43,132 nucleotides of DNA, taken from contig JAUIIS010000008.1 of the NCBI GenBank assembly GCA_030431575.1, forward strand, positions 1 through 43,132. The letters are read 5' to 3'. A program made the translations under genes and the position numbers. Positions 7,859 to 16,679 of the stretch are shown here, piece by piece (the first letter of the stretch is position 1; every line of letters starts with the position of its first letter). The notes beneath the pieces were generated by a model, which did not search any database, had not been told where the DNA came from, and worked only from the letters and a program-made list of their open reading frames with translations. Source of the DNA: Acidimicrobiia bacterium. Its GTDB lineage: Bacteria > Actinomycetota > Acidimicrobiia > Acidimicrobiales > UBA8592.

Positions 7859-8992
7859 ATGCCGGTAAGCGACGAACCAGTGCGAGCGCCTGGGAATCGT
7901 CGTGGGTTGGTAGCAACCGCAGTTGTCTTCGGGGTAGCGGCGCTTTGGTTTGGGAGCGGGTTGGCGGCAGGGCCGGATCGCCAAACCCAGGCGTTGCCAA
8001 CGCCGGCACCCACGCCCACAGCGGTCAGCAATGACCCGGCATTTGTCGTCCGTACGCCAGTCCCTACACCGACGCCTACGCCAACCCCGCTTCGGGCGCC
8101 TCAGATCAGTCGGCAAGACCGCGAAGCATCGGTGGCTTGGGCAGTCCTGGGTCTAGCTGGAGATGATGTCCGCGTCGCCTATGAGAGCACCAGCGGCATG
8201 ACCGTGCTGGTTGCCGAAGAAGAGGACGTGGGTCTGGTGGTGCAAAGGGTGGCCTTGTTCGACGAACCCGTTCAGCTCAGCCGCCAGGCCCGGAGCTTCG
8301 GTTTTGGCGCCGCCGACCTTGGGGCGCTAACCAGGCAAGAGACGGGCGCGGTAGTGGCTACGACTACGGACCCCACTCGCCTTGTGGTAGTCAGCCCAAA
8401 TGACGCCGTCTTGACCACAGCGAGTGCGACCGAACCGGGCACTATCGTGGCATCGGTGCCCGAAGGCGCGGTGGCCGTGGCCCTCGACGGCTGGGGGATT
8501 GCGTTCGACGACGACCAACGGACAACGATTATTGGGCTCGAAGGGGCCACCGATGTTGCTGGCCTGGTTCTGGATGCCATTGATAACAGCCTGCTGGTTT
8601 CGCCCTGCGCCGGGTGCGCGCACCTCATAGCTGGTCGCGAGGGAACAGCCACTGAGGTTCTTGCCCCGGACGGTTGGGTGCTGCCCGACGCGCGCTACCA
8701 ACTGTCGCCCAGCCTGAAGCACATTGTTCGAATCCTCCCCGATGGATCGGCCAGCATGCTTGAAATCGCCACTGGTACGACGTTCTGGGTGGCAGACAAG
8801 GGTCTGGGCGTGGGGGCTTGGGATCCCGCTGGACGCTTCCTCGCGTGGCTAGACACAACAGACCGTCAGCCAGCGCTCAAGCTCATGCTTGTTGACCCGA
8901 ACAATTGGATCACCGTTGCCCTAGAAGACATCGCGGCCCCGCCACCTCGTGGACACGATGCTGAGATTGTTGTGCTTGGCCGTGGCCGCTAA
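7859..8992 (+). CDS. Membrane-anchored extracytoplasmic protein with Pro/Thr linker
   Basis: 377 residues. A basic N-terminus leads into one membrane helix (about 17-37), a Pro/Thr linker (PTPAPTPT, PTPTPTPTPL) and a roughly 290-residue beta-rich domain. Recurrent segments such as TTDPTRLVVVSPNDAVL, LPDGSASMLEIATGTTFWV and WDPAGRFLAWLDTTD resemble beta-propeller blades of the WD40 or TolB kind. Two cysteines in SPCAGCAH are conspicuous and could form a disulfide or bind metal. It is divergent from the regulator operon with about 80 bases between, so the two may share a control region. It could be a sensor for that system. No family is recognised with confidence. Confidence 0.75.
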   Translation: MPVSDEPVRAPGNRRGLVATAVVFGVAALWFGSGLAAGPDRQTQALPTPAPTPTAVSNDPAFVVRTPVPTPTPTPTPLRAPQISRQDREASVAWAVLGLAGDDVRVAYESTSGMTVLVAEEEDVGLVVQRVALFDEPVQLSRQARSFGFGAADLGALTRQETGAVVATTTDPTRLVVVSPNDAVLTTASATEPGTIVASVPEGAVAVALDGWGIAFDDDQRTTIIGLEGATDVAGLVLDAIDNSLLVSPCAGCAHLIAGREGTATEVLAPDGWVLPDARYQLSPSLKHIVRILPDGSASMLEIATGTTFWVADKGLGVGAWDPAGRFLAWLDTTDRQPALKLMLVDPNNWITVALEDIAAPPPRGHDAEIVVLGRGR

Positions 8993-9016
8993 GGGTGAGC
9001 CAGTCGTCGGCCGAAC

Positions 9017-10240
9017 CTAACGCGGCGGGGTCAGGGGTCGGGGACCAGGGTCTACCTGGTCGGGGTCGGCGCCATCGGCGGCCTCGATCTCTTCTCGGGT
9101 GATGCCGAGCAAGAACAGCACCGCGTCCAGGTATGGGACCCGCAAGGCGGTGTCGGCCGCCGCGGCAACAACTGACTTTGCGTTAAAGGCAATGCCAAGG
9201 CCCGCGGCATCCAACATGTCGAGATCGTTCGCTCCGTCGCCAACGGCCACGGTTTGTTCGATGGGGATCCCCTCGTACGCAGCGACGTCGCGTAGAAACT
9301 CGGCCTTGGTGGCCCGGTCGACCACTGGCCCAATAAGGCGACCGGTGAGGCGACCATCTTTGACCTCAAGCTCATTGGCCTTGCCATAGGCGATGCCGAG
9401 TTCGTTCCTGAGGCGTTCGGTGAACACGGTGAAACCACCGCTGACCGTGGCCGTGATGTAGCCGAGGCGGTGAAGGGTCCGGATGAAGGTTCGGGCCCCT
9501 GGGGTTAATGTCATGGCCCGACGTGCCCGCTCGACAGCCAGCTCATCGAGGCCCGCTAGGAGAGCTACCCGTTCGTGCAAGCTCTCGGCAAAATCCAGCT
9601 CGCCAGCCATCGCCCGGGCGGTAATGGCCGAGACTTTGTCGAGCTGACCAGCCTGTTCGGCCAACAAGTCGATGACCTCATCCTGGATAAGGGTATTGTC
9701 GACGTCGAGCACGACCAGACGTTTTGCTCGCCGAGAAAGACCTTGCTTTTGAATAGCGACGTCCATGCCTGGGTGGGTTGCCGCGGCCTGGAGCAGATTG
9801 TGGCGGATGGCGCCAGCGTCACCGTCAGTGATGATGAGCTCGTAGCTCATTACGGGGTAGCGGCTGAGCCTGACAATGCGGTCGATGTTTCCCCGACCCG
9901 CGGCTATCGCGTCCGCCGCGGCCTTGATTTCAAGCGGCGACAACTCGGGGCCAACAATGGTGACCACATGGGGACTGCGGTATTGGGTTGGTTCGTCCTC
10001 GACATCCTGTAGCTCCACGTCGAGGTCGCGCTTGTACCCAAACAGCAGCAAGTCTTTGAGGACCTCGTCGCCAGGTGGAACCTCGATGAGGACATCGAGG
10101 GTTAGGCGGCGCCGCACTACCACTTGCTCGATGTCGGCAACAATGGCGTCAATGCCATCGAGGACACCAAAGAGTTCGGCCGAGATGCCTGGCTTGTCCG
10201 GGCCGCTGACGCGAACAAGCACTGTTCGTAGGTCGCTCAC
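9017..10240 (-). CDS. serB: Phosphoserine phosphatase SerB with tandem ACT domains
   Basis: 407 residues from a GTG at 10240. It catalyses the last step of serine biosynthesis, O-phospho-L-serine to L-serine, in the cytoplasm. Residues 5-80 and 90-165 are two ACT-type regulatory domains (VRVSGPDKPGISAELFGVL begins the first). The HAD phosphatase domain carries D-V-D-N-T at 179-183, with the nucleophile D179 and acid D181, and GDGANDLDML near the end. This ACT-ACT-HAD layout is that of mycobacterial SerB2, suggesting serine feedback. An acidic extension of about 20 residues closes the protein. It follows the amidase gene by 26 bases on the same strand and converges on the gene ending at 8992. 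Confidence 0.93.
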   Translation of the reverse strand: MSDLRTVLVRVSGPDKPGISAELFGVLDGIDAIVADIEQVVVRRRLTLDVLIEVPPGDEVLKDLLLFGYKRDLDVELQDVEDEPTQYRSPHVVTIVGPELSPLEIKAAADAIAAGRGNIDRIVRLSRYPVMSYELIITDGDAGAIRHNLLQAAATHPGMDVAIQKQGLSRRAKRLVVLDVDNTLIQDEVIDLLAEQAGQLDKVSAITARAMAGELDFAESLHERVALLAGLDELAVERARRAMTLTPGARTFIRTLHRLGYITATVSGGFTVFTERLRNELGIAYGKANELEVKDGRLTGRLIGPVVDRATKAEFLRDVAAYEGIPIEQTVAVGDGANDLDMLDAAGLGIAFNAKSVVAAAADTALRVPYLDAVLFLLGITREEIEAADGADPDQVDPGPRPLTPPR

Positions 10241-10266
10241 CGTTTCAGGATAGGTAGGCGAGCTTG

Positions 10267-11535
10267 CTACAAGGCAGGATCAACGCAGTTTTCGAACCCG
10301 CCGCCGCCCGAGTCGAAGGTGTCGACAAACTCGGGCAGGTATCCCGACCCTTTGTGGCTCGACCGATACCAGCGGTCTATGCCCTTTGCCATGGCTTCGG
10401 CTTCGGCATCCTTCACGTCGTCGCGGGCCAGTAACCGGGCTTCAGCCGCGTTGGAGAGCCACAAGAACTCGGTGATGATCGAGGTGACCTCTGGTGTGCG
10501 TCGATGGATGCCGTAGAAGTCGGTGCCTCGTGCGTTCAACCGAGTGCTGACGCCGTCTTTTGAGTTGCCCACCCATGCCGTCGGGAATTCCGAGGCCGCT
10601 GCAAAGAGTTCCTCATAGAGAATGCCACTGGCCCGGCGGGCCTCAGGGTCGTCGTGCTGGTAGTAAACCTGCGTACCTGGGTAGTTCTGGCGGCCGGTCG
10701 CGCCGCCGTTGTGATGGAGCGACAAGAACAGATCGGGCTTGAGTGCGTTGGCTAACGCCGCCCGAGTGGGGATGGGAAGCCTCACGTCGGTGGTGCGCGT
10801 GAGCTGCACACTGTAGCCACGCCCCTCGAGCGCCTTGGCCGCTCGCTTCGCCACATCGAGGTTGAGCGCCTTCTCGCCAAGGCCATTGGGGCCAACCGAC
10901 GCCACCTCAGAACCACCGTGGCCAGGATCGATCAGGATTTGCGTAGTCCGGACACGTTGGCCATCGGCAACCGTGGCCTTGTTCCCGCATGGCGTAACCA
11001 CGCGATACCCGTTGGCCCGGACAGCAACAATCTCGACCATGACCCCCTTGGGGGTGATGAGCACGCCCAGCCAGTCTTGCGGCGCGGCCCGGTCGCAACC
11101 GAGTAGATCGCTTTCGGGTCCTATGAAGACGCAAATCTCGCTGGTTTGGTCGGCAGGAACGGTGATGGTTGCCGCAAACGCCCGGCCCGCTTGGCCGTAC
11201 GCTGCTTCGATGTCGATGCGCTCGGCGGGGCTTGTGCCCGTAGCGACTTCTTGGCCATTGACATGGATGGCGTAGTTGTCGATGGCCGGGTTAGCGAGAT
11301 GCACAAACCAACCTGAAATCGCAACCGATGTTCCTTCCGGCGTGCCGAGCTCGATCTCGCCCGCTGCAGCTGTTGCCGGAGCGACTTTGGGGTCGTTGGG
11401 GAGGTGTTGTGGCGCTGCTGCGAAACCCTCTGTGTCAATCCGGACCCCACGGTGGTCCGGGATCGCCAAGACGGCACCGAGCAGCGCAAGAATGGGCAAA
11501 ACACCACGAAATACACGGGTCAGCGAGGGAGGCAT
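10267..11535 (-). CDS. N-acetylmuramoyl-L-alanine amidase (Amidase_3) with N-terminal beta domain
   Basis: About 422 residues from an ATG at 11535 (a GTG at 11553 is also possible; neither has a clear ribosome site). A signal or anchor helix (RVFRGVLPILALLGAVLAI) directs export. Residues 50-140 form a beta-rich domain (TSVAISGWFVHLAN) that may bind the envelope. The C-terminal half is a zinc Amidase_3 domain: LIDPGHGG with the first His, the Glu in GLGEKALNLD, the second His in LSLHHNGG and the catalytic Glu in ITEFLWLSN. It cleaves the bond between MurNAc and L-alanine in peptidoglycan, for remodelling or daughter-cell separation. The downstream serB is probably co-transcribed. Confidence 0.9.
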   Translation of the reverse strand: MPPSLTRVFRGVLPILALLGAVLAIPDHRGVRIDTEGFAAAPQHLPNDPKVAPATAAAGEIELGTPEGTSVAISGWFVHLANPAIDNYAIHVNGQEVATGTSPAERIDIEAAYGQAGRAFAATITVPADQTSEICVFIGPESDLLGCDRAAPQDWLGVLITPKGVMVEIVAVRANGYRVVTPCGNKATVADGQRVRTTQILIDPGHGGSEVASVGPNGLGEKALNLDVAKRAAKALEGRGYSVQLTRTTDVRLPIPTRAALANALKPDLFLSLHHNGGATGRQNYPGTQVYYQHDDPEARRASGILYEELFAAASEFPTAWVGNSKDGVSTRLNARGTDFYGIHRRTPEVTSIITEFLWLSNAAEARLLARDDVKDAEAEAMAKGIDRWYRSSHKGSGYLPEFVDTFDSGGGGFENCVDPAL

Positions 11536-11626
11536 CGGGCGCAACGGTAACACCCATGTGGCCTGGGGTTATGGCACGCTGTTACCGTCCGGAAACATGA
11601 TTGCAACACCAAACATGGCCGCAATC

Positions 11627-11654
11627 TTGCATTCACGGGAGGTTTCACTATGGT
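11627..11654 (+). promoter_or_regulatory. Candidate sigma-70-type promoter for the aap operon
   Basis: TTGCAT (11627-11632) and TATGGT (11649-11654) are separated by 16 bases. Each matches four of six positions of the housekeeping consensus. This would place the start of transcription near 11661, leaving a leader of about 68 bases before the binding-protein ATG. Confidence 0.4.
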
Positions 11655-11673
11655 AAGCGGCCATTCATGTGAT

Positions 11674-11696
11674 GTTCGTTTCGGAACAAACGTTCC
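11674..11696. promoter_or_regulatory. Overlapping inverted repeats, operator-like
   Basis: GGAACAAACGTTCC (11683-11696) is a palindrome with 5-bp arms. It overlaps a second one, GTTCGTTTCGGAAC (11674-11687). Both lie between the candidate promoter and the ribosome site of the amino-acid transporter operon, where a nitrogen or amino-acid repressor would be expected to bind. The regulator is not identifiable. Confidence 0.35.
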
Positions 11697-11728
11697 AGAC
11701 CAATCTCACACATGAGGGAGGAAACCAA

Positions 11729-12868
11729 ATGCATAACAGCAAGCTTTTGAAGCTGCTCGCAGTACTTCTCGCGTTCGTCATGATCGCGGCTGCGTGTGGT
11801 GACGATGACGACGAGGGCTCAACAGACGCCGAAACCGAGACGCCCGATGAGGGCGGATCCGATGGCGAAGGTGACGACGATACTGTCGAACTCACCCAAT
11901 CGGGCGGCACCTTGGCCAAGGTCCAAGACGCTGGCACGCTGCAGTGTGGCGGTAACGACACGTTGCCCGGCTTTGGCATCGTCGATGCCGACGGCGCCTT
12001 CAGCGGTTTCGACATCGACTTCTGCGCCGTTGTGGCCGCAGCAGTCCTTGGCGACTCGACCGCAGTCGAAGTCACCCCACTTGTTGCCGCACAGCGATTC
12101 CCAACGCTTCAGTCTGGTGAGATCGACATCTTGATCCGCAACACCACCTGGACCGCCAGCCGTGACGGTGCTGAGCAAGCAAACTTCTTGCACACCACCT
12201 TCTACGACGGCCAAGGCTTCATGGTTGCCGCCGACAGTGGGATCGCGTCACTTGACGACGTCGCCGACGCCTCCATCTGTGTGCTCACAGGCACGACCAC
12301 CTTGTTGAACCTCAACGCTGTGCTCGGCGACCTCGGCATTCCATTCACCGCCGTGGAGTTCGAGTCCAACGACGAACTCAACCCAGCCTTCCAGGCTGGC
12401 CAGTGCGAGGTTTGGACCTCAGATGCTTCCCAGCTGGCGTCATTTGCCGCCAACATGGACATCGAGACCAGCATTCTTCCTGAGATCATCTCAAAGGAGC
12501 CACTGGGTCCTGTTGTTGCCGACGGCGACACCGAATGGGCACAGGTTGTCAACTGGGCCGTCATGGCCACAGTCCAGGCCTGGGAATGGGGCATCGACTC
12601 CACCAACGTCGACGACTTCTTGACCAGCGAAGACTCCAACATCTTGCGCTTCTTGGGCGAGCCCATCGAAGACGATGATGGCAACTCCGTGGTAGCCGAA
12701 GTGGGCTTGGGTCTCGACCCCAAGTTTGCATACAACATCATTAGCCAGGTAGGTAACTACCAAGAGATCTTCGAGAAGAACCTCGGCCCCATCGGCCTTG
12801 CTCTCGAAGGTTCACCAAACGACCTGTGGACCAACGGTGGCCTGCAGTACGTGCCGCCGTTCCGCTAA
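11729..12868 (+). CDS. aapJ: Amino-acid ABC transporter substrate-binding lipoprotein
   Basis: 379 residues from the ATG at 11729, preceded by GGGAGGAAA; the frame extends 20 codons upstream without such a site. The N-terminus is a lipoprotein signal with lipobox AAAC, followed by an Asp/Glu-rich linker (GDDDDEGSTDAE...). The mature part is a family 3 periplasmic-binding fold: GTLQCGGNDTLPGFGIVDADG, FSGFDIDFCAVVAAAVLGD, RFPTLQSGEIDILIRNTTWT and a late PLGPVVADGDTEW segment. These are features of AapJ/BztA-type general L-amino-acid binding proteins. It captures substrate outside the membrane and delivers it to the permease pair encoded next. The downstream hairpin at 12898 probably keeps this subunit in excess over the membrane subunits. 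Confidence 0.9.
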   Translation: MHNSKLLKLLAVLLAFVMIAAACGDDDDEGSTDAETETPDEGGSDGEGDDDTVELTQSGGTLAKVQDAGTLQCGGNDTLPGFGIVDADGAFSGFDIDFCAVVAAAVLGDSTAVEVTPLVAAQRFPTLQSGEIDILIRNTTWTASRDGAEQANFLHTTFYDGQGFMVAADSGIASLDDVADASICVLTGTTTLLNLNAVLGDLGIPFTAVEFESNDELNPAFQAGQCEVWTSDASQLASFAANMDIETSILPEIISKEPLGPVVADGDTEWAQVVNWAVMATVQAWEWGIDSTNVDDFLTSEDSNILRFLGEPIEDDDGNSVVAEVGLGLDPKFAYNIISQVGNYQEIFEKNLGPIGLALEGSPNDLWTNGGLQYVPPFR

Positions 12869-12897
12869 GCGAACCGGTCATGTGAAGTAACGGATGA

Positions 12898-12930
12898 AAG
12901 AGGCGGGTGGACACCGTCCACCCGCCTCTT
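12898..12930 (+). terminator. Intercistronic 15-bp hairpin between aapJ and aapQ
   Basis: AAGAGGCGGGTGGAC (12898-12912) pairs perfectly with 12916-12930 across a 3-base loop (ACC). No U-tract follows. It lies 30 bases after the binding-protein stop and 92 before the permease start. It likely acts as a partial terminator or a 3'-end RNA stabiliser. Confidence 0.75.
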
Positions 12931-13021
12931 CTACCGTGTCGTTCCCACAAGTGGGGGGGGAACCGAACCACTTGTATTTCCGGTGCCCGGCCTGACCTGG
13001 GCATCACACAGCTAAACAACC

Positions 13022-14320
13022 ATGGGGGTTGAGATGATCACTGCATTGCTGTGGCTATTGGCCATCGCAGCGGTGGGAACCGTTATCTACGTCGTCGGCC
13101 GGCTGCTCTGGGACATCTTCCAGCTCATTGCCGAACGCCGTCGAGGTGCCGAAGACGCCGAACTTCCGCCGTTGTGGCGCGATGTCAAAGTCATTGGCAT
13201 CGGTGCGCAGATAGCAGCATTGGTGCTGATCGGTCTCATCGGCAGCTACCTGTGGGGCAACTTCACCGACCGCGCCGACCAGATCGGGTTGGACCTGTCG
13301 TTCGATTTCTTGGACCAACCCGGCGGTATCACCATCGCCGACAACCCGCTCTCAGCAAACGACACCGTGGCCGAGGCCATAACCGCAGGATTCTTCAACA
13401 CTATCCGGATCATCTTGTTGGGCATCCCTGCTGCGGTCATATTGGGCACGTTGGTCGGTGTGGCCCGGCTTTCGAATAACTGGGTGCTCCGCAAGCTTGC
13501 AACGGGCTTCGTAGAGTTCATCCGAAACACTCCGCCACTGGTGGTCATCATCTTTGTATGGCGAGTGGTCTTCTTAGAAGGCTTTCCCCGGGCTCAAGAA
13601 GCCTGGAAGCCGCTGGGCGAGTGGTTCATCTTCAACAACTCCCGGTTTGCATTTCCTTCGCTCGAGGGCCAAGACAACTTTGGGGCCTTCCAAGTTGTGG
13701 TGCTGGTTGGCCTAGCCGCTGCTGCCGGAGTCGGCTACTGGCGAACCCAGGTCTTCAACAACACAGGCACCCCACACCGAAGGGTCCTATGGGGACTCGG
13801 CACGCTGGTGAGTATCTGCCTGCTTGGCTACATCGCTCTGGGCGGTCCAGTGGCTATGTCCAAACCCATGCTCGACGAAGCAGGCCGCGTCTACACCGGC
13901 GGCGTCCGCATGCAGATGCCCTACGCCGCACTGACATTCGCGCTGATTCTCTATACCTCTTCGCACATCGCTGAGATCGTGCGCGGCTCGATTCTGGCGG
14001 TCCACAAGGGCCAGGTCGAAGCCGCCAACGCTTTGGCGTTGTCGGGCTTCCAGCGGTACCGCTTCGTGGTCCTACCACAAGCAATGCGGGTGGCTTTCCC
14101 GCCGCTTATCAACCAGTTTCTGAACTTCTCCAAGAACAGTTCGTTGGCGATCGCGATCGGCTTCGCCGAGACGACGTCGATCATCAACAACCTGTTCGGT
14201 CAGTCCCAGCCCGCACCGCAGCTGCTGTTGATCCTGATGCTTTTGTACTTGGCGCTGTCGCTGGTGTTGTCGCTTATCGGCAACGTAATCAATAGCCGTC
14301 TACAGATCGTGGGGCGCTGA
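13022..14320 (+). CDS. aapQ: Amino-acid ABC transporter permease (AapQ/BztB type)
   Basis: 432 residues from ATG 13022. An in-frame ATG at 13034 preceded by GGGGGTTGAG is an equally good start. The protein has an N-terminal membrane segment (MITALLWLLAIAAVGTVIYVV), a second after about 60 residues, and a long periplasmic or linker segment with NDTVAEAITAGFFNTIRIIL, the start of the His/Glu/Gln-type permease domain. The EAA cytoplasmic loop reads EAANALALSGFQRYRFVVLPQAMRVAFPPL, which contacts the ATPase. FIRNTPPLVVIIFVWR is typical of the family. It pairs with the permease encoded one base downstream to form the transmembrane channel. Confidence 0.9.
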   Translation: MGVEMITALLWLLAIAAVGTVIYVVGRLLWDIFQLIAERRRGAEDAELPPLWRDVKVIGIGAQIAALVLIGLIGSYLWGNFTDRADQIGLDLSFDFLDQPGGITIADNPLSANDTVAEAITAGFFNTIRIILLGIPAAVILGTLVGVARLSNNWVLRKLATGFVEFIRNTPPLVVIIFVWRVVFLEGFPRAQEAWKPLGEWFIFNNSRFAFPSLEGQDNFGAFQVVVLVGLAAAAGVGYWRTQVFNNTGTPHRRVLWGLGTLVSICLLGYIALGGPVAMSKPMLDEAGRVYTGGVRMQMPYAALTFALILYTSSHIAEIVRGSILAVHKGQVEAANALALSGFQRYRFVVLPQAMRVAFPPLINQFLNFSKNSSLAIAIGFAETTSIINNLFGQSQPAPQLLLILMLLYLALSLVLSLIGNVINSRLQIVGR

Positions 14321-14321
14321 G

Positions 14322-15767
14322 ATGTCGAACTCAGGATTGTCGGCTGGCGACGCCCAGCTCATGAATGCCGTGGCCGAGGCCGAGGCCGAATCAGCCCGGC
14401 ACGGCCAGGACCTGACCCCAGGGCAGTGGGCCAAGAAGAACCTCTTCGATGGGGTCTTGAACTCCATCTTCACGCTGGTGTTCGGCTCGATTGCCTTGGT
14501 CACTATTTGGTTTGGCGCTCGGTGGTTCATTGATTCCGACTGGGAGATCGTGCGGGCGAACCTACGACTCTTCATGGTCGGCCAGTTCCCAAGAGACGAC
14601 CTCTTCCGGTTGTGGGTGTCTGGCTACATCGTGGTGTTCATGGGCGGCTTCGTGGCTGGCGCTATGGCCCACAACGCTCAGGACCTCGCAGATATGCAAG
14701 GGGTCGAGTACGAGCGGGCTACCTGGGGGTCGCTGCTTCGGCGCTTCTGGACGATTATCGCCATCATCATCTTCTTTGTCAGCTTTGCTCGGACTGCGCT
14801 TCCCTATATCGGCGTCGCAGGCGGCATGGTCCTGGCGGTTGGATCTCGAGAACTCGGCTGGCGTGCCCCGGCCGCCGTCCGTGCTCGATCGGTCTACATC
14901 GGCGCCGCACTGTTCATCATCTCCATGATGGTTCTGGCCGGGACGTCCCGGTTGGGTGGGTTCGCCCTGGGTGCGGTGGCGTTGGCGTGGGTTGCCAGCG
15001 AGACGGGTAAGCGCGACCTTCCCGGAGGTGGAGCAGGGATGGTCCAGCGCTGGGCTCCAGCAATCCTCGTCGCGGTCGTCGTCTTTGTCGTGACCGTGTT
15101 GCTTCCCTATGACGGATACGGCTGGGAGGACTGGGGCGGTCTCCATATCACCCTGTTCACCACGGTCTTTGGCATTGGCATGGGCATGCCTATTGGTATC
15201 TTGTTGGCACTTGGGCGCCGCTCGGATCTCCCGGTGCTGAAGACTGCTTCGGTCATCTTCATCGAGTTCATTCGTGGCGTCCCGCTGATCTCGTTGCTGT
15301 TGTTCTCGAACCTCATGCTGCCGTTGTTCTTGCCGGGTGACCGTCCGGCCGACCTCACGCTGGCCGTTATCGTGATCACCGGTTTCAGTGCCGCCTACAT
15401 CGCTGAGATTGTCCGTGGCGGCTTGCAGGCTGTACCTAAGGGCCAAACCGAGGCCGCTCAGGCCTCGGGTATGTCGGCAGGTGCGGTTCAGCGGCTAATC
15501 GTGCTTCCTCAGGCGCTCCGTGCGGTCATACCCGCCATGGTTGGGCAGTTCATCTCGTTATTCAAAGACACCTCGCTGCTGTCCATCATTGGCATTCTCG
15601 AATTCCTGCGAGTAAGCGACGTCGCCAACGCGCAACCTGACTTCGTGGGTAAGGGATTGGCGCCAGTCACCTATGTCTTTGTCGCCCTTGGCTACGCGGC
15701 CTTTGCATATACGTTGTCTAAAGAGAGCCGCCGGCTCGAAACCAGATTGGGAGTTGGAGTTCGATGA
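14322..15767 (+). CDS. aapM: Amino-acid ABC transporter permease (AapM/BztC type)
   Basis: 481 residues, starting one base after the aapQ stop. A soluble N-terminal region of about 45 residues with the Ala/Glu stretch [11 protein letters not shown] precedes several membrane segments. The C-terminal permease domain has [22 protein letters not shown] and the EAA loop [28 protein letters not shown]. AapM/BztC proteins are longer than ordinary polar amino-acid permeases because of extra N-terminal helices, as here. With AapQ it forms the heterodimeric channel of a broad-specificity L-amino-acid importer. Its stop overlaps the ATPase start (ATGA). Confidence 0.9.
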   Translation: MSNSGLSAGDAQLMNAVAEAEAESARHGQDLTPGQWAKKNLFDGVLNSIFTLVFGSIALVTIWFGARWFIDSDWEIVRANLRLFMVGQFPRDDLFRLWVSGYIVVFMGGFVAGAMAHNAQDLADMQGVEYERATWGSLLRRFWTIIAIIIFFVSFARTALPYIGVAGGMVLAVGSRELGWRAPAAVRARSVYIGAALFIISMMVLAGTSRLGGFALGAVALAWVASETGKRDLPGGGAGMVQRWAPAILVAVVVFVVTVLLPYDGYGWEDWGGLHITLFTTVFGIGMGMPIGILLALGRRSDLPVLKTASVIFIEFIRGVPLISLLLFSNLMLPLFLPGDRPADLTLAVIVITGFSAAYIAEIVRGGLQAVPKGQTEAAQASGMSAGAVQRLIVLPQALRAVIPAMVGQFISLFKDTSLLSIIGILEFLRVSDVANAQPDFVGKGLAPVTYVFVALGYAAFAYTLSKESRRLETRLGVGVR

Positions 15768-16543
15768 ACGACATCATCGTCAACGCAGATGCCACCGAAG
15801 TAGGTGGCACCGGAAACGTCATGATCGACGTCACCAACGTCGACAAGTACTTTGGCGACTTCCAGGCGCTCCATGGCATCAACATGAAGGTCGGCGAGCA
15901 AGAAGTGGTGGTCGTTATTGGGCCCTCGGGCTCTGGCAAGTCCACACTCATTCGCTGCATCAACCGTCTCGAACGCCACGACCGCGGCAGCATCGTGGTC
16001 GATGGTGTGGAGCTGTCCGACGACATTCGCAACATCCAGGAGATCCGGCGCGAAACCGGCATGGTCTTCCAGAGCTTCAACTTGTTCCCGCATCTGTCCG
16101 TGCTCGAGAACATCACGTTGGCGCCACGCAATGTTCGCAACGTGCCCAAAGCTGAGGCAGAGGCCACGGCTATGGAGTTGCTAGAACGCGTCAAGATCCC
16201 CGATCAAGCCCGCAAGTTCCCTGGGCAGCTTTCCGGTGGTCAGCAACAGCGTGTGGCCATCGCTCGATCCTTGGCCATGAAGCCAAAGGTCTTGCTCTTT
16301 GACGAGCCCACTTCAGCGCTCGACCCGGAAATGATCAAAGAAGTGCTCGACACTATGAAGGATCTGGCCAACGAAGGCATGACGATGATCTGTGTCACCC
16401 ACGAAATGGGCTTTGCTCGAGAGGTGGCCGACCGCGTAGTGTTCATGGCTGACGGCGAAATTGTCGAAGTGGGTACCCCAGAGCACTTTTTCACGAACCC
16501 TCAGGAGGAGCGCACCCAGCTCTTCTTGTCCCAAATCCTCTAG
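15764..16543 (+). CDS. aapP: Amino-acid ABC transporter ATP-binding protein
   Basis: 259 residues. This is the energising subunit of the importer, hydrolysing ATP on the cytoplasmic face. Walker A is [10 protein letters not shown], the Q-loop is [15 protein letters not shown], the signature is [16 protein letters not shown], Walker B is [13 protein letters not shown] and the switch His is in CVTHEMGFA. These match the GlnQ/AapP polar amino-acid subfamily closely. The ATG overlaps the aapM stop by four bases, so translation is coupled. An N-terminal extension of about 20 residues ([18 protein letters not shown]) precedes the usual start of the family. The operon ends here, followed by a terminator-like hairpin at 16597. 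Confidence 0.93.
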   Translation: MNDIIVNADATEVGGTGNVMIDVTNVDKYFGDFQALHGINMKVGEQEVVVVIGPSGSGKSTLIRCINRLERHDRGSIVVDGVELSDDIRNIQEIRRETGMVFQSFNLFPHLSVLENITLAPRNVRNVPKAEAEATAMELLERVKIPDQARKFPGQLSGGQQQRVAIARSLAMKPKVLLFDEPTSALDPEMIKEVLDTMKDLANEGMTMICVTHEMGFAREVADRVVFMADGEIVEVGTPEHFFTNPQEERTQLFLSQIL

Positions 16544-16596
16544 TCCATAGTGTTGTAGCTGCCTGGGCCTTACCTGGGCACAAAGAACGCCTCTTG

Positions 16597-16645
16597 CAAG
16601 GACCTGCGTCGAGACCTGCCACGGTCGACTCGGCGCAGGTTCTTG
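16597..16645 (+). terminator. Terminator-like stem-loop after aapP
   Basis: CAAGGACCTGCG (16597-16608) pairs with CGCAGGTTCTTG (16634-16645) with one G-U pair. Inner partial pairing occurs between GAGACC and GGTC. It sits 54 bases after the ATPase stop and just before the convergent selenoprotein gene, so it may serve both strands. Confidence 0.6.
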
Positions 16646-16679
16646 TGGTTTTGGCGCATGTTGACCCCGTTGCCGTGGG

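Noticed and set aside
14562-15446. 294-residue minus-strand frame
   Set aside because: Exactly antisense to aapM; the translation is polar and His/Asp/Arg-rich with no family motif.
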